Source of the DNA: Scedosporium boydii
Taxonomy: Eukaryota > Ascomycota > Sordariomycetes > Microascales > Microascaceae
Direction of reading: 5' to 3'
DNA length: 27,058 nucleotides
NCBI GenBank assembly: GCA_002221725.1
Contig: NJFT01000354.1
Coordinates: 1-27,058, forward strand
This document shows positions 1 through 10,043 of the stretch, in pieces. The notes beneath the pieces are model-generated. The model searched no databases and was not told where the DNA came from. It saw only the letters and a list, made by a program, of their open reading frames with translations. A program made the position numbers and the translations under genes. Position 1 is the stretch's first letter. The number at the start of each line of letters is the position of its first letter.

Positions 1-28
1 AAAAAAAAAAAAAAAAAAAAAAAAAAAA
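1..28. repeat. Poly-A run at the left window edge (28 A)
   Basis: The first 28 bases are all A. The run is truncated by the window start, so its real length is unknown. With the poly-G at the other end it suggests an assembly break at a homopolymer rather than a biological end. No telomeric repeat is present. Confidence 0.95.
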
Positions 29-263
29 GGAACCGCCACACCTCCTCGGCGTCTTCTTATGCCAGGGAAAAAAGGAAAGCGATGCGCCCGGAGCGGCCCG
101 GCAACACAGAACCTCGGATTATATACTTGGTAGGCGAGCTCGAAAAAGGAAATAGTTATTATCCACAAGACAAGGAGGGTTTGATGAACATGACGAGAAG
201 CCAAGAGGTGTGTAAAGAAGGCTGACGCAAATGCCGGGGATCGGATGAAGGATGCAGACCCTA
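29..263. other. 3' flank of the left-most gene
   Basis: This 235-base stretch lies downstream of the stop codon of the minus-strand gene at 264-3186 and probably holds its 3' UTR. No open frame, RNA gene or repeat other than short A tracts is visible. Whatever lies further left is outside the window. Confidence 0.5.
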
Positions 264-3186
264 TCACGATATAAAGGCAGAGAGCCCGCCACCTAGCCCC
301 TTCTTCGACTTCCACAGAGATCGCTTCTTCTCCCTCTTCGCCTTCATCGCGACCCACCCCTCCTCGTCATCGTCATCCGAGTTGTTCCCGTTCTTCGGCG
401 GCGGTGCCGGAGCGGGGGCTGAGTTCCGTGGCTCGTCCCAGGAACTAAGCGCCCCTGACATCGTAGAAACTCGACGCATTGCCTCGTGAGGAGGCGGCGG
501 TGCTTGGGATACAGGGCGATAGCGACCGGGTAGTCCAATATTGCTCCGCTCGGAGGGCGCAATGGAAGGGGCATACCCATCCCCTTGGACACGGATGGAG
601 GGAGCATATGCACCCATCGGCTGGATCCATGACGCAGAACTCGGTTGGACCATGCTCATAGTTCTCATGCGGTTGTCCAATCTCGGAGGCTCCATTCCAA
701 GATCACCTCCGACAAAGGAATGTCGCGACGACATCTCACCCGATCCGGGTGGCACAACAAAGGAGTTCGGACGGGGTCCAGCACCGCCTTGTTGTGTTGC
801 CATCATCTGCATGAACTGCATCTGCATCTGCATAAACTGCTGCATCTGCTGGGTCATCTGGATTTGAGCTTGGTCTCCTGGTGTCAGCATCATTTGTGGC
901 ATTGGTTGAGGATATCCCATCGGCGTTAGATGAGGCATCGAGGGCGAGCTGCCCATGCCGTACATCATCTGTGGTGGAATTCCCGCAATGGGGTCAAAAC
1001 CAAGGCCCGGGGTCCCATTCACATTGCTGATCAATTTACCGTCAATGTTGGGACTACCCCGCCGCATGGCCCGTGACCTTTCCTCGCTCGCGATGACCCC
1101 GACCAAACCACCAGGCGGCAACGAGGTTGGCGGGGTGGGTGCCGGGGCGCCTCCGCCCATCGCAATGGATTCCCTCGCGGAGTTCCTGACGAGGCCAGCG
1201 CCAACGAAAGGGTCCTGGGGGAGATTCCTAGCAAATGCGGGGAGCTGGGATACCCGGGAACTAGCAGCTGAAGGTCCATTCTCACCCACAGCTACAGAGA
1301 GCCTGGATGGCTGCTGGCTAGCTATCATGGAGGCGTGGAGATTCGGATTCGAAGCCACTGTGCTGGGGCGCGTAGGGGGTCGGTTCCTATTCGGGAAGCC
1401 ATGGGCAGCGAGGATTGCGAGAGGGATTTCTTCATCTTCGTCTGATCCGTCGGAGGCTGTGGCTGGAACTGGCATGGGTGTTGACGTTGCCAATGAAGGC
1501 TTCGGAGCGGTATTGGCCGATTCCCCAGTAACCTTCATCATTTGTTGGCGATACACTGCCATGTGGGCTTCCTGCTTCCTTCGCTGTTTGGCGGCCTGCT
1601 TCGACTTCTCTACTTCGTCGTCGTCGTCCTCGTAGTTCTCCTCGTCATCCTCGTCATCCTTGACCTCACCCACTTCATCGCCCCTCTGCCCCGAGATGCG
1701 TTCCTTCTCCTGCTTGTACTTTTCGAACTGCGCCGGTGTCATCACCCGATTTCGAGGAGGGCTTGGTGGCCGCGATACGTATCGGTGTGCTACCCTAGTT
1801 GCATGAAGAAAGCTGTTATCGAATAGGTTCTCGTCATTTCCACTCTTCTCGGCTTTCCATGACGAGCCCGCCACAAAATTGTCATCGTCTCGTCGAAGGC
1901 GACTCGACTGGCCTCCCCTAGCGCTAGGGGTCGTGAGGAACTTGCTCGCAGCGATGGACTCCCTCAGCAAATTCGCATCTTCATCTTCGATAATGTCGGA
2001 CGGCCGATTGGATCGTTGGACGGAAGGGGGAGCCTGCCTTGGTAGGGAAGGGAGAGGGTCGGTGGCTGAGGATTTGAGGAGACCATCGTTGGAATTATCG
2101 CTGTTGATCGAATGGGGGGAGTGAGGAGGGCGTGGGGAGTTGCCCTGTGCCGATTGCGGGATGCGGTTGTCCGTGAGAGACCGAGGCTGCAAGGCATGCG
2201 AGCTTGCGTCTCGAACCGTTGCCATGCTCGCACGTTTGTCGAGGCCATTGAACATTTTGCCAAAATCGCCACCAAGATCTAAATTGAACTCCTCATCGTC
2301 GAGCTTTGGGGGTGTTGCGGTGCTCGTTGTGGTGGTGGTAGCTATAGAGGTGGCGGTCATACCTCGAGGACGAGATAAGGTAGAATGGACAGGGACGGGA
2401 GGTGGTGTGTCTTTGACTGGAGGAAGCTGGCTTTTCTTTGAGCCAAAGGAGAAAGTACGTCCGGCACGGTTTAGAAAGCCGGAGCTAGGAGGCTTGGGGA
2501 CAGGAGGGAGGTTGGCATCAGACGATAAGGGCTTTCTAGCTATCCTAGCGTCATCCGCGGCCTGTGAGTAGCTAACGTCCGCGGACGGAGTAGCGGAGGA
2601 CGGCGCGGTTGAGACTGCACTATGGCGAGATGATGTGTCAGTGGATGCTGTTTTGGTTGTGTTGGAGGACCCGCTGCCCCTGGATTGCAATGATTAGCAT
2701 GCAGAGAAAAGAACCGAGCCACGAGACCTGCGCTAGGAAGGGTCTGATGGCGATGGAAGTACCAGTTTCTTGGTTACCTCTGGTAGAAAGGGTAGAAGTC
2801 ACGAGTAAACAGAGATTTAGAAAAAAAAATTCCTGAGAACACAACAGGGAGTGATCGATCATCCGGACTCAGGGGGGGGGGGGGGAAAAGGAAAATAAAA
2901 TGTCCGAGACAAGTGGGTCAATGAAAAGACAGCAAGATGGATGTGCATACCTGTTTATCTTCAAGCTGGTAAACATGTTGTCTTCCTCGGCCAACATGTC
3001 GACTTGCGAGTAAGGTCGTACGGTGGTTGTAGTGATTGGTCGCCCTAGCCCAGAGCCATTATCGAAAGGTTTCACCCCTTCTACTTCTGTCCGTTCCAGG
3101 ACGCGGAACGAGGAAACCTGACCGTCCGCATGTTCCTTGTTTGCGGCCGACTTCCGCTTGCCAAAGGCGACAGGAAATTTAGCCAT
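264..3186 (-). CDS. Uncharacterised, largely disordered Ser/Pro-rich protein (883 aa, 2 exons)
   Basis: Exon 1 is 3186..2951 and exon 2 is 2679..264. The intron 2950..2680 begins GTATGC and ends TGCTAATC...CCAG; the join makes one Arg codon (residue 79) and the sum is 2652 nt, 883 aa plus stop. The start is the first Met after an in-frame TAG three codons upstream. No catalytic domain, signal peptide or membrane segment is visible. In order: a basic N-terminus (AFGKRKS), Ser/Thr and Pro-rich tracts, a short conserved-looking block FNLDLGGDFGKMF (about 210), MTPAQFEKYKQEKER (about 392), an acidic Asp/Glu run (about 420-435), a charged helical stretch with RRKQEAHMAVYRQQMM (about 445), EIPLAILAAHGFP (about 496), a Met/Gln-rich tract (about 648-710), and a strongly basic tail rich in Lys and Gly. 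The blocks resemble an uncharacterised mould protein family from memory; no function is assigned. The ORF is secure, the role unknown. Confidence 0.85.
2872..2885. repeat. Poly-G run (14 G) inside an intron
   Basis: Fourteen consecutive G on the plus strand read as a C tract in the intron of the minus-strand gene. That intron is 271 bases, over twice any other intron in this window. Tract length is likely to vary between isolates and to be error-prone in sequencing. Confidence 0.9.
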
Positions 3187-4893
3187 AAGTATCTACAGCC
3201 CTTTCGAACAGTACTATTCCAGAGAGAAACGGGGGCGGTCTCGAGTATGTATTCGGCTGGAAGAAGGGGGCAGCCGCGCCGGCTCGACGGACGCAAGGTG
3301 GGTAGTATAAGGCAGGGGAAATCGGTTCGCTCGCCGTGGGAGTGTCGGTAGGGGCAGGTGTACAGTCGTAGGGAAGATCCCTCTCTCCTGGTTAAACAGC
3401 GAGGTGAAATCGCCTCCTTTCTCACGCTCGATTGCGGAAAGGGCAACGAAAAGGCTGCGGAACGGAGAAAAGTCAGTCTGAGGCACGTAAAGACTGGCGA
3501 TGCCCTAGGTCAGGCATCATGAGAATGCAAACGGTCATCATAACTAGGTGAACGTGAACGCTTGCCCGCCAAGCTCACACACCGAGGCCAGTTAGGTTCA
3601 AGGGTCGGAATGCGAACATGAGAAGTGAAAGTGGCATTTATAATCTGAAGACCTTTCGTCGAGAGGAACCAGGCGACAAGAACGTCTCATTTGTTCGTAG
3701 TTGATTCACAGGAGAGACAACGCTAGTTGGGCGAGAAAGCTCTGGAGACTGGCCCAACCCCAGACCCTCTTCAGCGTGGTGACGCTTTCCTCATCACCAA
3801 GGTGCAATGTGGGTGGAATCGGCGGAGAGGAGTGGAGGAAACGGGATTGAAGGAGACTTACGGAGACGGATTGTGCGCAGGTTGAAGGCAGCGGAGAGTA
3901 ACTATTATGGAGAAAACAGCGCGACTCTGATATGTCGGATGATTCGGATGATACGATCTGGAGGGAAAGGGGCGAAGGTAGAGAGGTCGCGAATATCTAG
4001 GTCGTGTAGAGTAGATGCAGGTGTGCGGAGGAACCAAAGGGGCCGAAATACAACGCGAGCGTTAAGGCGAAGAGGCCGAGCTGAGACGTAGACAGCGGAC
4101 CGACGATCGATACAGCACAGGAAGTGAGCGACGGTCAACGAGAGAAATACAGACGGCGAGTTTGCAAGGGAAAATCAGCGGCGGGTAACGGCAGGGAAGG
4201 TAGAGCGAGGGCCACGGGAGGGCGGGACCGCCAACCAATATTACTTGTCAAAGGGGGGTGGGGGGATTAAGGCACTATTCGCTGCGCTGTGTGAAATTCG
4301 AATGGGCGGATCGACCGGTTGCGGACTTGGTAAAGTCAATGTTGCTGGAGGAAGAGTAGATGGTTAGGGGGACATCGAGGCATTTCGATGGCCGACAATG
4401 TCGAGAAAAGTTCAGTCAGACATGTCGCAGCCGTAACAACAATGAAAGATGCGTGATCTGTGATGTGTGATCAAATGTGTGGTGTGTGGGTATGTACTAT
4501 TATTATTATTGCTGCGAGGAGGAAGAAAGGAGCTGGAATTCCAAGTCTGGCGAAGCGGGAAGGAGGAGTGGATATGCCCGATTTTTCAAGGGCGTGTCCT
4601 CTGCGGGATTGGGATTAGGGGTGTGTGTTGGCGGAATCACAGGCGGCTTCCTCACCAGTGAGGTGAGGTATATTGCTACAAGTACAAAGTCCGAAAGTAT
4701 TCAATGGGAAAAGAGAAACGAGGACGGACATTGGGCATTGCTTCGGAGAACTGACTTGAAATGACGAGACTGGACCTTGGAGCAAGAGAGGCGGTGGAGT
4801 ATACCGGAGACTAGCGAGGTCTAGTGGTATAACCCGATACAGTAATATTCAACCGAGTAAACGTCCATTTGATGATGAGGTGATAGACAAAAG
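3187..4893. other. Upstream flank of the disordered-protein gene; no gene recognised
   Basis: About 1.7 kb without a convincing coding region. The plus strand is purine-rich between roughly 3,800 and 4,270, so the minus-strand gene would see a pyrimidine-rich leader or promoter. A CCAAT box lies at 4235-4239 beside a GC-rich block, and a G-rich stretch lies at 4253-4266. A short ATT trinucleotide run sits near 4498-4511. The TACTTCGTA motif typical of the next segment is absent here. All open frames are short and have no recognisable composition. Confidence 0.45.
4235..4239 (+). promoter_or_regulatory. CCAAT box candidate
   Basis: The sequence CCAACCAATATT follows a GGGCGGGACCG block. CCAAT is the binding core of the fungal Hap/CBC complex and works in either orientation. 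It lies about 1.05 kb upstream of the start codon of the minus-strand gene, so a role there is possible but unproven. Confidence 0.25.
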
Positions 4894-6114
4894 ACGAAGT
4901 ATGTGTCTAACGGGGCATTCTTCGCGGGAGTATGCGTATGTCGTTGCGTCGTACAAGTAGATTACGAAGGAATAATTAGCCTCATCATCAACCTGGCTCA
5001 ATTGCTCCTTTGACTCGCATGAGCCACTGGATTCTTCGTCGGTCGAAGTCTCCACATCACATCTGATCATTCACTGTTGGGCCCTGCGCTGTCTCGTCAT
5101 ACTAATAGATTGATTGTGTACTGAGGTACACTCCAAAAGATACGCGTCCACGATGATATCTACCTAACAACCCTCACAGGAAGAATGAATGGCCACATAA
5201 TACATACAGAGTACTCAGTAGGTACGTGGGCTCGGAATTGACAGGCCGCAGCAATGGAGCACTATGTTAGGGCTCGCTGGCTTTTACTTGGTACTTTTCG
5301 AACTATTTAATACTTCGTCTAAAGTTCGAGAAACACAAGAGCAGCCACCGTGGCCGACCTGGACGGAACCAGGTTGAATTTAGCCATTGGCGCAATTCCA
5401 GTGGCGCATCTCCCCAGAGGCCAATATTGCTCGAGCAAACCCGGATTGCATGTACGTACTTTGTACTTCGTAAATGGGCTTGATGGATTGATCTGATGCA
5501 TGCAATATCGACATGATCTTGTGGTCAGCAAGTAATACTTTGTGCTTGTGGAAGCGAGGTATTTCCAAGTCCCCTTGCCACGGCCTGTGTGACCTTCGTG
5601 AAGTGAAATTAAGAGAACGAAGGAATTCAAAAAGAGGTTGATGGCATTCGATGACCGAGATGGGGTTTATCAATCGATCCATACAACACTCAGAGTGAGA
5701 GGTTTGTCAGGCTGTGGTAAATGGTCAGTGCCTCTGTTTTGGTGACTGTGGCTGGCTAGGCTGGCCAGCCTGGGTCTTCATCGTGTTTGCTTCAGTCATT
5801 TGTACAAAGGTAGTGAGTGGGGTGTCCTCTACTACGCAGGTTATGAAGTCCTGGTCATTTCCATCGACTCTGTTTGAACTTCGTACAGGGTACGAGTCGT
5901 GGTCACTGCTGGCTTTGTACGCTATGTCGTGTAATTCAATCAATGGTGTCTACTTGTCCAAGTACGAAGTAATATCTCACACTAACACACTAAGACAAAC
6001 AAACCCCTTCCGATTTAGAGAGCAGATGTCTTCGCCCACGTTCTTGTGTGGTGTAATGTGCGAAGTACACTCTACGACCTGACCTACGAAGTACTCAGCA
6101 GTGTTCATCTGACC

Positions 6115-6146
6115 GCACTACTTTGTAGTGCTTCGTGCACCACGAA
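6115..6146. repeat. Two adjacent short hairpins
   Basis: GCACTAC-TTT-GTAGTGC (6115-6131) is a perfect 7-bp stem with a 3-base loop. It is followed at once by TTCGTG-CAC-CACGAA (6132-6146), a perfect 6-bp stem with a 3-base loop. The sequences are variants of the motif family that fills this spacer. Confidence 0.7.
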
Positions 6147-8694
6147 CTACTTGTAATTTTGTACGCCAGGCCATTGTGGTAAGAAAGGAGAACACCAGGG
6201 GTTTTCTCGAAACTAAGTCTTCTTCGTACATGGTGGTCTGGAGCATGATGCTGTATTAAACTAATGTGAAGGTAACTGATCACCAAACGGATGCTCATTC
6301 AGCAGTGCAACCAGAATTTGGACGACAATCCTTTCCTCTCGCACGTTGACACGACTGTAAGTCAACCTCATCCTTACTGCGTGGTATTATCGAGAAACTA
6401 TGTTCCTACTTCGTATCTTGCGCCACCAAGTACAAAAAGATTTCGCCTTCGCTGTCACGCATAAATTATTTGTTTTTCAAACTCTTCACCCAGCGCCTCT
6501 GTTCTATTACCTCTTGCTATCCACCACACGGACTGGATGAAATATGTAGTACGAAGTGCGAACAGTCCAAGAATAACCCAAGAGACATTGCGCATTGTAT
6601 AAGTACTTCGTACATACCATCATAAGGGACAGCTGTCAAGATGCATGACGAATGAACGATGCCGAGGACCTGAGATGCCACCCTTACCCTTGATTGTGGT
6701 CCTCCGGGTACTTTGTGAGAATACATAGATTATTATTGCGTCTCGCCAAAGCTGGAGTAGGCTCTCCTATCAACGAATAGGACACGAGGACATTAGCACG
6801 GTTCTAGGCTCCGCTGGGGACGCCGTAGACAAGGACAAGGAAGCAAGTTCTGGCTTATCTCATGGGGCAGGGCAAGCAGATCAAGTTGAGCGACGAAGTA
6901 CGAAGTAGCGGCTGACTCAACACGAAGTTAATCAGCAATACGAGGTCAAATGCATTCAATGCTCTCGTACTCACTCAGGCGTCAAGTACTTGCGATTCAA
7001 TGTACCAATATTGTATCATCCGACCCTTGAATTCTAGTCGAAGTACTCTGTACTTATCCGAACAGACAAAATTCGTTCCATTCACATATGCATCTTAATA
7101 CTTAATCAGACTGAAGAAGGTAGCACAAGATGTTTGTTCGATATCCACAGCACCAATCCATTGTGCTGGACTATGTCATTGTCTAAGACACTACGATTCC
7201 AAGCTCGAAAACGTTTCTGCAAGTAGAAGTTTGCGATCCATTCTTCTGAAGGAGTCCCTTCCCAAATGCAACGCTGCCTCTACAAAGTACACTATTGATG
7301 TTCGCATCTCAATCCGGAACCAGGAGACAGGGAACCCCCACAAGAGCGGCGTTAAGTTGACCGGTACAGACACATAAACTTACTTCGTCTATAGAAGGGA
7401 TTAGCCCTTTCACCCTCTAGGCGGATGAATGGCGCTTGCAGCTTCTCACCCTTAAATGATGGCTTGGGAATGTAGCTTTCAGCCTCGAAAGACATCGGAT
7501 AATGCCGCGTCCCCGCCTGATGATCGGCCTCTCAAGGGCTCCGGGGATACGAAGTATTTCGCCGTGATTTTCTTTTTACACAGAGAGAGGCAGAGAGAGT
7601 CTGTCGAGTCCAAAGTTGGAGAAAGCCGACGTCCATTGACGGCGGGTCGACCTTCCTCATCGTGGGCGCCTCTCCGGACTAACACCGTCTCCTTGGATAA
7701 TACATCCACAGGTGTCTGGCCAAGGAGGCCCGGTTTGATTCAGAGATCTTCGTGCAGTACCCATGCAGGCGGGGTTCGTAGTGGAGGAAGCCGTGAAACC
7801 GAGGATGGGGAAACGAGGGCACTTTGTGGAGAAAACGTGAACAACACGACGCGTTTCGTACACTACACGCACAAGGCACGACAGCTTCTAGTGTCCTCCT
7901 TTCATACCGCATGGACGTCCGGAGTTCGCACATTCCGCAACGCTCGCCCCCGAGTCAACAACATTGTCCGACACGTATTTGAACGACGGACGTGATGACC
8001 GGAGTGAAGCGCGATGGCCAAGATGTTGCCGCACAAACTTGATGTCCCACGGAGAGAGCAAGGGGGTGATCGGGTGCCACGATGGGGTCAAGTCGCGTTT
8101 TCTTCAGGAGGTATTCATGGAGGCTATTTCCTGTCGTCTATCACATGCAGCCCGGTGGTGTGGCCACGGGCCTTGCCAGTTAAGTGTGAGATTTCTCTGC
8201 GTGTGTTTTAGTTCTGTAAGCAGCACCCTGACAAGAAACGTCCTGATGAGAGCATACTGAGTTGTGGTGGGTGCATACCTCGATAGTTACATAGTTAGAT
8301 ACACTACGAGGTACCTCCTCCTTCATTTTTAGTAGGAGACAATTGAATGAATCCGCACAGATGTGGAGATCAACATTGAACCAGGTCCGTCCATTTTTCG
8401 ATCCGATCTGGAACATACTTCGTATGCGTGGTGTAGTACCTGTGTCAAGTACCACTTCGTACTCCACTATTTTAGTGAAAAAAGTCGCTAATACGGAGAA
8501 GGCTCCCTTGTACATTGACCAAGCCAAGACCACAGCCCGAATAATACTTCAATATAAAATACACGCTGTGGTATATTACCAGTTTGGTCAAGCGAAGCTG
8601 CTAGTGAGGCCGAAGGATGGGTTCCCTCTCCATGAAAAGGAAATGGCTATCTTGGCGTTCATTAATATGGCCAGTCCCCCCCCGGTTCTAACTG

Positions 8695-8706
8695 CGAAGT
8701 ACTTCG
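8695..8706. repeat. 12-bp perfect palindrome CGAAGTACTTCG
   Basis: Two motif half-sites face each other head to head with no spacer, giving a self-complementary 12-mer that continues into TAT on the right. It matches the centre of the longer palindrome at 23108-23121. Confidence 0.75.
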
Positions 8707-9344
8707 TATGGCCAGTAGGAGTTGTAGCCGTCTTGTACACCACTCTGACTAATCTACTTCTTGGACTTGATACACACACCCACACGGTGGCGCCGTCCTC
8801 ACATTGATCTCGAAGGAAGCAACATCGTCATTCTCCACCAGCAAAGGCGTGCGGGTACCGGTACACTCTATCGCCGTATACCTGTGCAGTGGCAGAACAC
8901 CATGAGGCGCCACGCGTAGTACACGGCAGTAACAGTACTTCGGAGTACACCCGGAAGGAGCTTCGATTGCTCCCCAACCGGGTCCCTCCTGAACGTCCCA
9001 GCTGAGAATCTTGGGATCGACCACGCAGTACATCGTATTGCGTTCAGAGCTGAGCGCCAAACACTAGCCGCCCCGGACTGACGATCGAGGAAGTTTTGGG
9101 TAATATTGCCTCGTACTCTTTGCGCCCGGTCCGTACAGGGAGTCGTGGAGACTAACATCGAGAATATTTTCTATCGAGATACGCATACTAGATTACAAGC
9201 TATGTACGCATACTAGTAATATTGGCACCAGGATTCTGTGAGTTGCGCCTCGACATCAATTGATAGATATATATAGTGGCGTTACATTCTTCGAATCGAC
9301 CAATTAATTCCCCTAAGTCCAACAGAGCATGCTGTGTCTGGGTG

Positions 9345-9368
9345 CATTCGACATTCGACATTCGACAT
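9345..9368. repeat. 7-bp tandem repeat CATTCGA, about 3.4 copies
   Basis: CATTCGA occurs three times back to back, followed by CAT. The array is small and perfect, in the gene-poor spacer about 0.7 kb upstream of the CDF transporter start. No function is evident. Confidence 0.85.
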
Positions 9369-9804
9369 CATCGATCATCCCTTGATGTAGTTTACGGAGT
9401 AGTGTATGCGTACGGTGGTTCATCACTACCTTTGTAAAGTGTGCCGCATGTCCCGAGCTCCTTGCCACGAGGTGTGTTTTGCAAACATGGAGTGGATCAA
9501 GATGCAAGCGGATGCAAGAGCGCAGAAAGTGGATAGTCACCGTAAAACAAATGGTTTTCGTTGATGAAACGGAATTGCAAAACTTTATCGCCAAAGATGG
9601 ATGGAATTTCGATCTTGTTTGCCCCCGGAATCACTTGATCTCTCCCATCGACCATACAACTCTACGTAGGAATTGACTTCGTACTTTGGGCGTCCACGCA
9701 GGGGATTCCTCCACTTGACAGAAACACGCTAAAAAATCGGTGAGGCGACGTTATTTCTACAAAGTCTGTAACTGAGTAGATCCTGTGTTCTTGAGAATCT
9801 CGCC

Positions 9805-9880
9805 TCTGCGTGCATTTTTCTACATCTGCGTGCATTTCTCTTCCCTTCCTTTCTCTTATCTTTTTACATCTTTAGATATG
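9805..9880 (+). promoter_or_regulatory. Probable promoter/leader of the CDF transporter gene
   Basis: A 13-base direct repeat, TCTGCGTGCATTT, occurs at 9805-9817 and 9825-9837 (20-base period). A pyrimidine-rich stretch of about 40 bases follows, ending roughly 165 bases before the start codon. CT-rich stretches of this kind commonly lie at transcription start regions in filamentous fungi. The repeated 13-mer could be a pair of regulator sites; this is inference. Confidence 0.4.
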
Positions 9881-10043
9881 TTACTCACTTAAATCAAGGC
9901 GGTTCTGCAGAAGGGAAGGTCAAAAAGGGCTGTCTGTGTCTTCAAGTCTTGTATCGTGAGGCTGAAATTTCGAGCAAGTTCACGAACGAAGCTGGTATTA
10001 TCCACGAAGCTTGGGGGAGCAGCCGCGGCTTGCCAAGATCGCC

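Larger units (their letters stand above)
4894..9682. repeat. Segment with dispersed TACTTCGTA / TACGAAGTA motifs
   Basis: Eighteen exact ACTTCGT or ACGAAGT heptamers occur here. They start at 4894, 5312, 5465, 5878, 5964, 6086, 6408, 6551, 6605, 6893, 6900, 6922, 7382, 7549, 8417, 8454, 8701 and 9676. Most extend to TACTTCGTA or its complement TACGAAGTA, and variants such as TACTTTGTA, TACTCTGTA and TACTTCGGAGTA are mixed in. About one copy would be expected by chance in a stretch this long. Copies occur in both orientations with irregular spacing, so this is not a tandem array. No gene is recognised in the segment. The longest ATG-started open frame is 7456-7995 (179 codons, plus), which matches nothing I know. 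Confidence 0.8.

Noticed and set aside
955..1635. 226-codon open frame on the plus strand
   Set aside because: It lies entirely antisense to exon 2 of the disordered-protein gene. Its length follows from the composition of that gene, and it has no family resemblance.
4604..4621. Telomere-like GGGATT / TTAGGG stretch
   Set aside because: Only one true TTAGGG unit is present, so this is not an interstitial telomere array.
8343..8807. 154-codon open frame on the plus strand
   Set aside because: It starts at TTG, has no recognisable family, and includes three copies of the spacer motif, which fits non-coding spacer DNA better.
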